18,486 nt of DNA from Marinosulfonomonas sp. PRT-SC04. Its GTDB lineage: Bacteria; Pseudomonadota; Alphaproteobacteria; Rhodobacterales; Rhodobacteraceae. This document shows, one piece after another, positions 6,738 to 15,339 of the stretch. Within the stretch, counting starts at the first letter, position 1. Every line of letters begins with the position of its first letter. The position numbers and the translations under genes were made by a program. A model generated the notes under the pieces. That model was not told where the DNA came from, did no database searches, and saw nothing but the letters and a program-made list of their open reading frames with translations. The stretch lies in the NCBI GenBank assembly GCA_001321835.1, contig JPUR01000082.1, positions 1 to 18,486 on the forward strand. Reading direction: 5' to 3'.

Positions 6738-8036
6738 ATGGCTTTTGACGTGAATACAAACTCGCTTGAACAATACTGGCTACCGTTCACCAGAAACCAA
6801 GACTTTAAAAAAGACCCGCGGATCATCACCAAAGCCAGCGGCGTTTATATGACCGACCACAAGGGCGGCACGGTGATTGATGGCTCCAGCGGGCTGTTTT
6901 GCAGCCCCGCCGGCCACTGTCATCCAAAGATCATCGAGGCCGTGCATCAGGTCATGCAGGACCTCACCTATGTGGCCCCGTTTGGCACCGCGCACCCGCT
7001 ATCCTTCGCGTTGGCCGAACAGATTTCACGGCTATTGCCGGAGAATTTCAACCATGTGTTTTTCGTCAATTCCGGCTCCGAGGCGATTGATACCGCGCTG
7101 AAGATGGTGATGGCCTATCACTCATCAATGGGCGAAAATCGCTCGCGCTTTGTGTCGCGAGAGCGGGCCTATCACGGGGTGAACATCGGCGGCGTATCGC
7201 TGGCGGGCTTGGTGAACAACCGTAAAACATTCCAGTCGGTGATGCCGAATGTGGCGATGATGCGCCACACGTGGGATGCTGATGAATTGATGGTACGTGG
7301 CCAACCCCAGCGCGGAGTCGAGCTGGCCGATGATTTGCAGCGCATGTGTGACACTTACGGTGGCGAAACCATCGCCGCCTGTTTTGTTGAACCTGTGGCC
7401 GGATCGACCGGCATTCTTGCGCCCCCCGTCGACTATCTTGAGCGGCTTCGCGAGATTTGCGATGCGAACGGAATTTTGCTGGTGTTTGACGAGGTGATCA
7501 CCGGATTTGGCCGGATCGGCGGCAAATTCGCAGCCGATGTTTTTGGCGTCACGCCCGACATCATGACGATAGCCAAGGCGCTGACCAACGGGTCAATCCC
7601 GATGGGGGCTGTGGCCACCTCTGACCATGTGCATGACGTGATCAGCGACAAATCGGCACCTGGCGCCATTGAGTTTTTCCACGGCTACACCTACTCCGGC
7701 CACCCTGCCGCCTGCGCTGCCGGTTTGGCGGCACTATCGATCTATGAAGATGACGGGCTGTATGATCGGGCCGCCGAGATGTCGCCCTATTTTCTGGACT
7801 CGGTTTTCCAACTCAAGGATCATCCGATGGTCAAAGACATTCGCGGCATCGGCATGGCGGCAGGCGTTGAGTTGCATGACAAAGGTGGCCAAGCGCAGAT
7901 CGATCTGTTCTGGAATGGCATGCATGTGAAATTCACCGGCAACACCGGTATCCTTGCGCCGATGTTTATCTCCGAGGAATCTCACATTGATGAAATGATG
8001 GAGAAGCTGACGAAAACGCTGGATGGTTTGGTTTAA
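6738..8036 (+). CDS. Class III omega-amino acid:pyruvate aminotransferase (beta-alanine:pyruvate type)
   Basis: PLP enzyme of 432 residues, predicted to move an amino group from an omega-amino acid or amine to pyruvate, giving alanine and an aldehyde. The opening LEQYWLPFTRNQDFKKDPRI and the blocks NHVFFVNSGSEAIDTALKM, AYHGVNIGG, FDEVITGFGRIG and EFFHGYTYSGHPAACAAGLA closely follow beta-alanine:pyruvate aminotransferases. The PLP lysine is Lys280 (TIAKALTNG). In the family a C-terminal Arg (VRFGGD) binds the substrate carboxylate; here the segment is VKFTGN with Lys398, which may alter substrate choice. The ATG at 6738 has AAGGA eight bases upstream; an earlier in-frame ATG at 6672 has no ribosome site. 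It is divergent from the MocR gene and ends at a strong terminator. Exact substrate is unknown. Confidence 0.88.
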   Translation: MAFDVNTNSLEQYWLPFTRNQDFKKDPRIITKASGVYMTDHKGGTVIDGSSGLFCSPAGHCHPKIIEAVHQVMQDLTYVAPFGTAHPLSFALAEQISRLLPENFNHVFFVNSGSEAIDTALKMVMAYHSSMGENRSRFVSRERAYHGVNIGGVSLAGLVNNRKTFQSVMPNVAMMRHTWDADELMVRGQPQRGVELADDLQRMCDTYGGETIAACFVEPVAGSTGILAPPVDYLERLREICDANGILLVFDEVITGFGRIGGKFAADVFGVTPDIMTIAKALTNGSIPMGAVATSDHVHDVISDKSAPGAIEFFHGYTYSGHPAACAAGLAALSIYEDDGLYDRAAEMSPYFLDSVFQLKDHPMVKDIRGIGMAAGVELHDKGGQAQIDLFWNGMHVKFTGNTGILAPMFISEESHIDEMMEKLTKTLDGLV

Positions 8037-8070
8037 CCCCCATAAATTTTCACATATCAGCAGACGAAAC

Positions 8071-8103
8071 AAAGCCCCGCGCAAATCAATGCGCGGGGCT
8101 TTT
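8071..8103. terminator. Bidirectional rho-independent terminator
   Basis: AAAGCCCCGCGC pairs with GCGCGGGGCTTT around an 8-base loop. On the plus strand the stem runs into TTTT, and on the minus strand into TTTGTTTCG. It sits between the convergent aminotransferase and aapP genes, 35 bases past the first stop and 19 bases past the second, so it can end both transcripts. Confidence 0.9.
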
Positions 8104-8121
8104 TCGTGATTTCAGAATGCT

Positions 8122-8901
8122 TTAGTGGCCCAGAATTTGGCTCAGGAACAATTTTGTACGTTCTGATTTCGGGTTGTTAAAGAACTCTTCTGGCTCGTTC
8201 TGCTCAACAATTTGGCCCTGATCCATAAAGATCACGCGATTGGCGACCTGACGCGCAAAGCCCATCTCGTGGGTCACAACGATCATCGTCATGCCTTCTT
8301 CGGCAAGCTCGATCATGGTGTCCAGAACCTCCGCAATCATCTCGGGATCGAGCGCCGATGTTGGCTCATCAAACAGCATGATGCGCGGCTTCATGCACAA
8401 GGAGCGTGCAATCGCCACCCGCTGTTGTTGACCACCTGACAATTGGCCCGGGTATTTGTTGGCCTGCTCGGGGATCTTCACTTTCTCCAGAAAATGCATC
8501 GCGGTTTCTTCGGCTTCTTTGCGCGGTATCTTACGAACCCAGATCGGTGCCAACGTGCAGTTTTCCAGAATAGTCAGATGTGGAAACAGGTTGAAGTGCT
8601 GGAAACACATGCCAACCTCTGAGCGGATCTTGTCGATGTTTTTCAGGTCAGACGACAGTTCAGTGCCGTCAACAATGATGCTGCCCTGCTGATGCACTTC
8701 CAGCCGATTGATGCAGCGGATCAGGGTGGATTTGCCGGAACCCGACGGGCCACAAACCACGATACGCTCGCCTCGGTTCACCGTTATGTTGATGTCTTTG
8801 AGCACATGAAAGGCGCCATACCACTTGTTCATGTTGGTTATTTCAATCGCCACCTCGTCCGATATGGACATTTGTGTGCGTTCTATTGCGGAATCAGACA
8901 T
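8122..8901 (-). CDS. aapP: General L-amino acid ABC transporter ATP-binding protein
   Basis: ATPase of the AapJQMP (BztABCD in Rhodobacter) amino-acid importer, 259 residues, typical of GlnQ/HisP-type proteins. Motifs are intact: Walker [10 protein letters not shown] at 51-59, Q-loop Gln101, LSGGQ at 154-158, Walker B with Asp178-Glu179, and switch His211. The aromatic A-loop residue is Tyr28. An AAAGGAG ribosome site lies eight bases before the ATG. It is the last gene of the operon, 18 bases after aapM, followed by the bidirectional terminator. A second ATG at residue 11 is possible but has a poorer upstream context. Confidence 0.92.
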   Translation of the reverse strand: MSDSAIERTQMSISDEVAIEITNMNKWYGAFHVLKDINITVNRGERIVVCGPSGSGKSTLIRCINRLEVHQQGSIIVDGTELSSDLKNIDKIRSEVGMCFQHFNLFPHLTILENCTLAPIWVRKIPRKEAEETAMHFLEKVKIPEQANKYPGQLSGGQQQRVAIARSLCMKPRIMLFDEPTSALDPEMIAEVLDTMIELAEEGMTMIVVTHEMGFARQVANRVIFMDQGQIVEQNEPEEFFNNPKSERTKLFLSQILGH

Positions 8902-8919
8902 TTACGTCACTCCTTTAAG

Positions 8920-10248
8920 TTAATGACCAGTCTGAAGCTTACGCTCCAGATACATGGAATAGCGGGACATGGAGAAGCAGAAGATAAAGAAGACGAAGGC
9001 AACAAAGCCATACAACTCCCAGACCACACCGTTCCATTCGGCATTAGATTGGATGAACGTGATCCATTGCATTGGATCAGCCAAGGCGATGATCGACACC
9101 AGCGTGGTGTCTTTGAACAGCCCGATAAAGGTTGAAACAATGCCCGGGATCGAGATCTTCAACGCTTGTGGCATGATGATCAGACGCTGTGCCTGCCAGT
9201 AATCCAGACCCAGCGCATCGGCGGCCTCGTATTGACCTTTGGCCAAAGCCGCCAAACCACCACGGATCACCTCGGCCATATAGGCCGACGCGAACAGAGT
9301 GATCATGATCATCACCCGCAGGATGATGTCAAACTCAGTGTCCTTTGGCAGGAAGTAGCTCAACAACACGTAGGCCACGAACAACAAGGTGATCAATGGC
9401 ACGCCACGGATAAACTCAATGAAGCCAACGCACATCGCCTTGACGATCATCAGATTCGACAAGCGGCCAAGCGCCAGAACAACTCCGATTGGAAATGACA
9501 GGCCAATGCCGGTGATGCCAAGCAGGATCGCCAACATGAAACCACCGAATTTACGGCTTTCCACGGCCTCGATGCCGATCGGCACCGCCAAGGCCAGCGC
9601 ATCGCCAAGTGGAGACATGATATAAAGCCACCACACAAAGGCTGCCAGCACACCAACGATCAACCCGATCAACCCAGAGCTGGCTTTGGTGACGAATTTG
9701 TGCACCAGAAAACCAACCACAAAGCCCATAAACGCCAGCAGTGGCACCCAGAAGCTTCCGCCCCACAGCAGCCAAGGTGCTATGAACGGGAAGGCCACCG
9801 AGATCAGCAGCATTTTCTTTGGCAAACCATCGAACAACACCGGTGCAATCGCCGCGAACAGCATAATCAGCGCCAGATTTGGCCGCCAGTAAGCGGGCAG
9901 CCAGCTGGGGCCAAGATCCGTTGGATAAAACCCGTACATCAGCTGCCAGAACCGCTCACGGATTACCCCCCAACAGGCGCGGTTGGTCGATTCACCGTGA
10001 ATTTCAAGCAGCTTTGCGCGGCATTCGGTTAGGGAATTGGCATTCCAGATGCCGCCAAAAACCCATGGCAACAGGGCTGCCAGCACCGAATAAACCGCAT
10101 AAATCGCCAGCACGCTCAGGATGATATTCAACCAGCTGGAAAACAGATTGATACGCATCCAGCCGATGATGCCGACATTCGAGGCGGGTGGTGGTTTTTC
10201 GCCCAGCATTTCGGTGCGAACATAGCTTTGATCATTCATCACAGTCAT
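8920..10248 (-). CDS. aapM: General L-amino acid ABC transporter permease (AapM/BztC)
   Basis: Membrane permease, 442 residues, close in size to Rhodobacter BztC and longer than ordinary polar-amino-acid permeases. An N-terminal region with several hydrophobic helices and a periplasmic loop containing four Cys precedes the conserved permease domain. The EAA coupling loop (EAADALGLDYWQAQRLIIMP) is in the last quarter. It forms a heterodimer with the AapQ protein. The start at 10248 has AAGGAG seven bases upstream and lies one base after the aapQ stop, so translation is probably coupled. A second ATG at residue 4 is less well placed. In the family the system takes up glutamate, glutamine, aspartate and asparagine, and in rhizobia a wider range. 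Confidence 0.9.
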   Translation of the reverse strand: MTVMNDQSYVRTEMLGEKPPPASNVGIIGWMRINLFSSWLNIILSVLAIYAVYSVLAALLPWVFGGIWNANSLTECRAKLLEIHGESTNRACWGVIRERFWQLMYGFYPTDLGPSWLPAYWRPNLALIMLFAAIAPVLFDGLPKKMLLISVAFPFIAPWLLWGGSFWVPLLAFMGFVVGFLVHKFVTKASSGLIGLIVGVLAAFVWWLYIMSPLGDALALAVPIGIEAVESRKFGGFMLAILLGITGIGLSFPIGVVLALGRLSNLMIVKAMCVGFIEFIRGVPLITLLFVAYVLLSYFLPKDTEFDIILRVMIMITLFASAYMAEVIRGGLAALAKGQYEAADALGLDYWQAQRLIIMPQALKISIPGIVSTFIGLFKDTTLVSIIALADPMQWITFIQSNAEWNGVVWELYGFVAFVFFIFCFSMSRYSMYLERKLQTGH

Positions 10249-10249
10249 T

Positions 10250-11605
10250 TCAACGCTCCTTCAGCTTTGTGCGCTCGTTATAAGCATTCATCACCGTTGA
10301 AACGATCAGTGAAATGATCAGATAACACAGCATCAACAACAGGATGGTTTCCAGCTCGCGACCGGTCTGGTTCAGGGTAATCCCCCCAAGTGTTCCGGTC
10401 ACATCCATATAGCCAACCGCAATCGCCAATGACGAGTTTTTGGTTAGGTTCAGATATTGCGAGATCAACGGCGGAAAGATAACCCGCATCGCTTGGGGCA
10501 GGATCACCAGCTTCATGGTGCGACCCGGACGCATGCCAAGAGCTTCAGCCGCCTCGGACTGCCCCTTGGAAATCGCCATGATACCAGCCCGCACGATTTC
10601 AGCGATAAAGGCACCGGTATATAGTGATAACGCGACCCACAGCGCCAAAAGCGACGAGCGTAAATGCGTGCCGCCCTGGAACCTGACAATGCCTTTTTCA
10701 GTCAGTACAGGATAGCCCAAGTAAAATCCCAGCGCCCACAGAACCAACAAGGTTGGAATCACCACGACCCCAAGCCGCAGATACCAAACGGTTGGTCGGT
10801 CGCCGGTGGTTTCCTGAATTTGTCCTGCACGTTTGGCGATCAATTTGCTGGTCATCAGACCGGCAATCAGCACAGCCATGATTGCAATCAGATCGAGACT
10901 GATCTGGAATGTGCCACAACCTTTGGCCAATTGCATCATCTCGGCATCGCCATTTGGTGTATTATAGGCTTGGCAGGCTTCGGTGCTGTTGTCCGGGAAC
11001 ATCGCCAGATCGCCCAAACTTGACGAAAACAACGGCTCGGGCAAATACACCCCACGATTGGTCACAGCAATACTGTCGAACACCTTCAAATGCGCCGAGG
11101 GGGTTTCGCCCCTAAAGTCACGTGGCGCCGGCATCGAGTGGGACAGAAAGCCCATAATTAGCACGATCCACAACAACACCGGCACATTGCGGAACATTTC
11201 CACGTAAACCGCTGCGAGGCGCGACACCACCCAGTTGCTCGACAGGCGCAACACGCCGACCGTCAACCCGATAAAGGTTGCAAGGATACAGCCCATCACC
11301 GCCACCAACAGGGTGTTCATCAGACCAACAATCGCAGCCCGCAGATGCGAAGATTGCGCGTTATAATGGATCAGTCTTTGATTGATATCGTAGCCGGCAG
11401 CGTCGCTCAGGAAACCGTAATCGAAGGTTTTCCCAGCCGCGGCCAGATTGACGATAACATTGTTGATCAGCCAAGCAGCGCCTAACATGAAAAACATTAG
11501 CGCAATAACCTGAATGGTTGTCGAACGATAACGCGTATCATAAAGCAGCATAGAGAGGCGGAACGACGCCTTAGGAGGGTCGGTCAATGTTGTCATGATA
11601 GACAT
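10250..11605 (-). CDS. aapQ: General L-amino acid ABC transporter permease (AapQ/BztB)
   Basis: Partner permease of the importer, 451 residues. The opening TDPPKASFRLSMLLYDTRYR is typical of AapQ. Helices follow from about residue 33. A long periplasmic insertion (about 160-230) separates the first permease helices from the rest, as in the AapQ/BztB group. The EAA loop (EAAEALGMRPGRTMKLVILP) is near the C-terminus. The start is uncertain: ATG at 11605 has no clear ribosome site, while ATG at 11596 (MTTL) has AGGGATG seven bases upstream and would give 448 residues. It follows aapJ after a 127-base gap that holds a strong hairpin. Confidence 0.9.
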   Translation of the reverse strand: MSIMTTLTDPPKASFRLSMLLYDTRYRSTTIQVIALMFFMLGAAWLINNVIVNLAAAGKTFDYGFLSDAAGYDINQRLIHYNAQSSHLRAAIVGLMNTLLVAVMGCILATFIGLTVGVLRLSSNWVVSRLAAVYVEMFRNVPVLLWIVLIMGFLSHSMPAPRDFRGETPSAHLKVFDSIAVTNRGVYLPEPLFSSSLGDLAMFPDNSTEACQAYNTPNGDAEMMQLAKGCGTFQISLDLIAIMAVLIAGLMTSKLIAKRAGQIQETTGDRPTVWYLRLGVVVIPTLLVLWALGFYLGYPVLTEKGIVRFQGGTHLRSSLLALWVALSLYTGAFIAEIVRAGIMAISKGQSEAAEALGMRPGRTMKLVILPQAMRVIFPPLISQYLNLTKNSSLAIAVGYMDVTGTLGGITLNQTGRELETILLLMLCYLIISLIVSTVMNAYNERTKLKER

Positions 11606-11689
11606 CCCTGTGTTCCCTGGCCTATTTAATCTGACGCGGTTTTCCGCTGCCCCGGCTCAGGTGGTTTATTCGTTAAATGGTCGTAGATG

Positions 11690-11719
11690 TGAAAAGGGCG
11701 CGGGGATAAGCCCGCGCCC
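11690..11719 (-). terminator. Intra-operon terminator or attenuator between aapJ and aapQ
   Basis: On the minus strand GGGCGCGGG pairs perfectly with CCCGCGCCC around the 6-base loop CTTATC, followed by TTTTCACAT. It begins 14 bases past the aapJ stop and 85 bases before aapQ. A GC-rich stem with a short U-run suits partial termination and 3' protection of the aapJ message, giving more binding protein than permease. Confidence 0.7.
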
Positions 11720-11732
11720 AAATCATGTTATC

Positions 11733-12749
11733 CTAGCGGAATGGAGGCGAGTAGATCAGGCCGCCTTCGGTCCACAATGCGTTCAAGCCACGCGACAGAC
11801 CCAGAGGAGTCTTTTCACCGACATGGGTTTCAAAGATTTCACCAAAGTTACCACCCGAAGCAATCGCACGTTTTGCCCAGTCAGCGTCCAGCCCGAGCAT
11901 TTCGCCCATGTTGCCTTCGGTGCCGAGTATCCGGTTGATTTCAGGATTGTTGGTGCCTTTGGCCAGCTCGTCGATGTTGGCCGAAGTGATGCCGAACTCT
12001 TCAGCCGAGATCAGGGCATTCAGAGTCCAGCGAACAACGTCGCCCCACTCGTTGTCGCCGTGACGAACCAATGGGCCCAGTGGCTCTTTGGAGATGATTT
12101 CTGGCAGAACAACATGCTCTTCTGGGCTTTCGAATGCAGCGCGCGTCGCCGCCAGACCAGAGGCGTCAGTTGTGTAAACGTCACAAGCACCTGACAGGTA
12201 CAGCTGTTGGCCTTCAGCGTTTGTTTCAATCGGAACTGGCTCGTATGAAATTCCGTTTACACGGAAGAAATCAGACAAGTTCAACTCGGTTGTTGTGCCC
12301 GTTTGGATACAAACAGTCGCGCCGTCCAGATCTTTGGCCGATGTGATGCCCAATGTTTTAGGAACCATGAAACCTTGGCCATCGTAGTAGTTGATGCCAA
12401 CAAAATCGAGCTTCAGATCAACGTCGCGCGACAGGGTCCATGTGGTGTTACGCGCCAGCATATCGACTTCACCGGATGACAACGCAGTGAAGCGTGTCTT
12501 GGTGGACAGTGGAACGAATTCAACAGCCGTGTTATCGCCCAGAACCGCCGCAGCAACGGCACGACATACAGCAACGTCATAGCCTTCCCATTTGCCGTTT
12601 GCGTCTGGGGATGCGAAACCAACGAGACCCGTGGCCACACCACAGTTCAATTTGCCGCGTGCTTTGACATCATCAAGTGTGCCGGCAGCAGCAACACCAG
12701 CGGCCAAGCTGGCGACGGTTAGTGCACCTAAAAATACGGTTTTTTTCAT
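11733..12749 (-). CDS. aapJ: General L-amino acid ABC transporter periplasmic binding protein
   Basis: Periplasmic amino-acid-binding protein, 338 residues. A Sec signal peptide covers about residues 1-22 (MKKTVFLGALTVASLAAG, then VAAAG). The mature chain begins TLDDVKARGKLNCGVATG and continues with GYDVAVCRAVAAAVLGD, hallmarks of AapJ/BztA in solute-binding family 3. Further typical blocks are RFTALSSGEVDMLARNTTWT and CDVYTTDASGLA. Four Cys lie in the mature part and could form disulfides, as in the family. The ribosome site GAAGAGG lies about six bases before the ATG. It is the first and probably the most highly expressed gene of the operon because of the hairpin that follows. Confidence 0.93.
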   Translation of the reverse strand: MKKTVFLGALTVASLAAGVAAAGTLDDVKARGKLNCGVATGLVGFASPDANGKWEGYDVAVCRAVAAAVLGDNTAVEFVPLSTKTRFTALSSGEVDMLARNTTWTLSRDVDLKLDFVGINYYDGQGFMVPKTLGITSAKDLDGATVCIQTGTTTELNLSDFFRVNGISYEPVPIETNAEGQQLYLSGACDVYTTDASGLAATRAAFESPEEHVVLPEIISKEPLGPLVRHGDNEWGDVVRWTLNALISAEEFGITSANIDELAKGTNNPEINRILGTEGNMGEMLGLDADWAKRAIASGGNFGEIFETHVGEKTPLGLSRGLNALWTEGGLIYSPPFR

Positions 12750-12922
12750 TTTTACCTCTTCCTGATAGTCCGCCTAACATTGGCGGTTTGTTCGGCCTAT
12801 TGCGACCGAGGGCGATACTATGGAAGGGCAACGCCCTCCCAAGCGTGCACCAGTTTGGGCTAATTCCTAAGAAAACGTCAAGTGATGTTTCAAAAATACG
12901 GGGAAATATAGAAAGATATTGG
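12750..12922 (-). promoter_or_regulatory. Leader and promoter region of aapJQMP
   Basis: The 173 bases upstream of aapJ hold, on the minus strand, a TTGACG box at 12881-12876 with no convincing -10 partner. There are also two hairpins. One is GGGAGGGC/GCCCTTCC at about 12840-12822 with a three-base loop, and the other is CCGCC/GGCGG at 12786-12770 with a seven-base loop ending 21 bases before the ATG. The first could also mark the end of the upstream ATP12 transcript, but no U-run follows it. Promoter placement is uncertain. Confidence 0.35.
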
Positions 12923-13630
12923 CTATTTGCTCATAAAATAGAATCGCGCAGCGTGTTCAAAGCCGGCGTTCTTACCCTTCGAGGTGGCAATCTCTTCATC
13001 ATCCTCACCCCATTTCTCGATCTGCCAGTCTTCGTCGATTCTCGAGGCGCGCCAAAGATCGGCCACGGGCAACACATTGTTGATGGTTGCAAATCCAATA
13101 ATCAGCGAACCGGACATGCCAACCAGATCATGAAATGCGGCGAGCTGGAACGCATCCATTTCAGCCACACGCACGGAAAGTGCTGCCAGCACTTCGGGAT
13201 CCTGTTCAACATGCATAATGCCAACGCCGGTTTTAAGCGGCGCCGCAAGCGTCTCGGCCGCCCAATCCAGCAGCGGGTTCCACGTTAGATTTTGGCGCGC
13301 GACCAGCTCTTTTGGGGTATCCGCGCGGTAGCACAGCAAATCGGTGTCGCCATAGGCCGCGACCAAAGCGCTGACCTCGGCGTGCATCGGTGTCACCTTA
13401 TCAATCGCGGCATTGGCAGATCGGGTCACCGGCATGCTCAGCGGGTCAACTTTTTCGCCCTGCGCCTCCCATTCTGCCGCGATCGCCTCGGCCATTTTAC
13501 GGGTTGGCACGATCAGCTCTGACTTCACCGGCGTACGCAATTTGCGCCCGTCCAGATGCACGGTGAACCCTGTGCCCGCCTCAACAACGTTTGTGTCTTT
13601 CCAGAACCGTTTTGCTGTCCACTCTGCCAT
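12923..13630 (-). CDS. ATP12 family chaperone for F1-ATPase assembly
   Basis: Homologue of mitochondrial ATP12, which binds the free F1 alpha subunit so that it can assemble with beta; in bacteria it is found mainly in alphaproteobacteria. It has 235 residues, the normal length. Recognisable blocks are AKRFWKD near the N-terminus, GFTVHLDGRKLRTPVKSEL, AEAIAAEWEAQGE, MPVTRSANAAIDKV, a DTDLLCYRAD segment, and WNPLLDWAAETL. It begins 3 bases after the HAD phosphatase gene, at the end of the rluC-HAD-ATP12 set. That gene order recurs in Rhodobacterales as I recall. A GGGAT ribosome site precedes the ATG. No anomaly seen. Confidence 0.9.
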   Translation of the reverse strand: MAEWTAKRFWKDTNVVEAGTGFTVHLDGRKLRTPVKSELIVPTRKMAEAIAAEWEAQGEKVDPLSMPVTRSANAAIDKVTPMHAEVSALVAAYGDTDLLCYRADTPKELVARQNLTWNPLLDWAAETLAAPLKTGVGIMHVEQDPEVLAALSVRVAEMDAFQLAAFHDLVGMSGSLIIGFATINNVLPVADLWRASRIDEDWQIEKWGEDDEEIATSKGKNAGFEHAARFYFMSK

Positions 13631-13633
13631 GAT

Positions 13634-14305
13634 CTAATCCCAAAATCCATTCAACAACGCCGTTAACGCCGCCGCATCATCCACAATCCATCCCGCACCC
13701 GCAGCCCGTAAATCAGCCACCTCGTGATAACCCCACGAAACACCAATGCACTTCATTCCGGCCGCAACGCCCATTTCCATATCAAACGTCGTATCGCCAA
13801 TCATCACCGCATTTTCAGCCTCAACACCGGTCTCTGACAGCGCTGCCAATAACATTGACGGATGCGGTTTAGAGGGGTGATTATCCGCCACTTGCATCGT
13901 GATAAACTTGGACATCAGGCCATGCGTCTCAACGACTGCATCCAACCCACGGCGCGAATTGCCGGTGGCAACGCCCAGCAACAGATGATCATCCGCCTCC
14001 AACCCGTCCAACATCTCGCCAATGCCAGCGTACAAAGGCGCGGAACCGCCACCCTCACGCTTGGATTTGAACGTTGCCTTATAGGCCGCGACCAGCCCAG
14101 CATTTTGCTCTTGGCTCAGATCAGGCGAGAGCTGTCGCATGGCTTGCGGCAACGATAGGCCCACAATGCCACGCACTTGTGCAAGCGACGGGCTTTCCAA
14201 CCCCAAATCCGCATAAGCCAATTGCATGGAGGCGTTGATATGGTGCTGGCTGTCCACCAACGTCCCGTCCACATCAAACACCGCCAGACGCAGTGCTCGG
14301 CTCAT
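13634..14305 (-). CDS. HAD-superfamily hydrolase (phosphoglycolate phosphatase-like)
   Basis: Cytoplasmic phosphatase of 223 residues. HAD motif I is DVDGTLVDS with nucleophile Asp11 and acid/base Asp13, motif II is Thr114 (GVATGNS), motif III is Lys146 (SKPHPS), and motif IV is GDTTFD at 170-175. An alpha-helical cap between motifs I and II places it in the Gph/beta-phosphoglucomutase-type subfamily I. The true substrate cannot be read; phosphoglycolate, small phosphate esters or nucleotides are possible. Its ATG overlaps the rluC stop by four bases, and the ATP12 gene starts three bases after its own stop, so all three are translated as a unit. Confidence 0.88.
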   Translation of the reverse strand: MSRALRLAVFDVDGTLVDSQHHINASMQLAYADLGLESPSLAQVRGIVGLSLPQAMRQLSPDLSQEQNAGLVAAYKATFKSKREGGGSAPLYAGIGEMLDGLEADDHLLLGVATGNSRRGLDAVVETHGLMSKFITMQVADNHPSKPHPSMLLAALSETGVEAENAVMIGDTTFDMEMGVAAGMKCIGVSWGYHEVADLRAAGAGWIVDDAAALTALLNGFWD

Positions 14306-15339
14306 AGATATTCCTCGAACGGGTCATCCGCGAAATCGCGTTCATCCCAAGCAAAGGTGTCCCATGTGCGTTTCATATGGTCCGGCATTGGGGCGACAAT
14401 TTTCAATATCTTGCCGGTTACAGGATGCGGCAGGCAAATGTACCGCGCATGCAAATGCATTTTTCGGCTGATATCACCGCCCAATTGCGCCCCCCAACCG
14501 TCGCCATGATTTTCTTGGCCCGAGCCACCGTATTTACCATCGCCAATAATCGGATGACCCATTTCGGCCATATGCGCGCGCAGCTGATGCGTGCGACCGG
14601 TGATCGGCACCAGCGCCACCCATGCACAGCGTTTGGCAGCCGAGGTCAAAACCATGTAATCCGTGGTCGAGCGTTTGGCACCCTCGGTGCTTTGCACTTC
14701 ATTGGGATGGATGCAGACCATTTTCTCGTGACCATGTGCGCCGGATTTCAGCAAGCCATATTTAATCGTGCCCATCTTCGGCGATGGACAACCACCAACG
14801 GCGGCCCAATAAACCTTGCGGGTTTCGCGGTCACGAAACGCTTCGGTCAAACGCGAGGCGACTTGACGGGTCCGAGCCAGCAACAAAATACCCGAGGTGT
14901 CTTTGTCGAGCCGGTGCACAAGGCGCGGCTTTTGATCATAGCCAAAGCGCAGCGCATCCGCCAGCATATCAACATGACGGGTCTGATTGGTGCCGCCCTG
15001 AGTTGGCAGGCCAGCGGGCTTGTTAATCGCGATGATATCGTCATCACGATACAGCACCGAATCCTGCATCATCTTAACATCAGCGTTGTTAATCATGTCA
15101 TAGGTTTTGGCCCGCGCGGTGATTTCATGCGCTTCTGGCAATGGCGGCACCCGCACAATTTGGCCAGTTTCCACCCGACTAGAGGCCTTTACCCGACCGC
15201 CATCAACCCGAATGTCACCCTTGCGACACATCTTTTCAATCCGCCCTTGGGCGATATGCGGAAACATCCGGCGAAACCAACGGTCCAGCCGTTGATCACC
15301 ATCATCCTCAGATACTTCGATTTTTTGTACGCCACTCAT
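14302..15339 (-). CDS. rluC: 23S rRNA pseudouridine synthase, RluC/RluD family
   Basis: Enzyme of 345 residues that isomerises uridines to pseudouridine in 23S rRNA. An N-terminal S4 RNA-binding domain covers about residues 14-68 (QRLDRWFRRMFP). The catalytic domain contains INKPAGLPTQGG near 105-116 and the hallmark HRLDKDTSG with catalytic Asp145. Further blocks are ITGRTHQLRAHMAEMGHPI and GDGKYGG. RluC modifies positions 955, 2504 and 2580 in E. coli; RluC versus RluD is assigned from gene context and general resemblance only. It overlaps both crcB and the HAD gene by four bases. Confidence 0.87.
   Translation of the reverse strand: MSGVQKIEVSEDDGDQRLDRWFRRMFPHIAQGRIEKMCRKGDIRVDGGRVKASSRVETGQIVRVPPLPEAHEITARAKTYDMINNADVKMMQDSVLYRDDDIIAINKPAGLPTQGGTNQTRHVDMLADALRFGYDQKPRLVHRLDKDTSGILLLARTRQVASRLTEAFRDRETRKVYWAAVGGCPSPKMGTIKYGLLKSGAHGHEKMVCIHPNEVQSTEGAKRSTTDYMVLTSAAKRCAWVALVPITGRTHQLRAHMAEMGHPIIGDGKYGGSGQENHGDGWGAQLGGDISRKMHLHARYICLPHPVTGKILKIVAPMPDHMKRTWDTFAWDERDFADDPFEEYL

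Noticed and set aside
11595..12194. A 199-codon plus-strand open frame
   Set aside because: Antisense to aapJ, which is clearly real, and it would run across the aapJ-aapQ hairpin.
12677..13288. A 203-codon plus-strand open frame
   Set aside because: It spans the aapJ leader and lies antisense to the ATP12 gene; no domain is recognisable.
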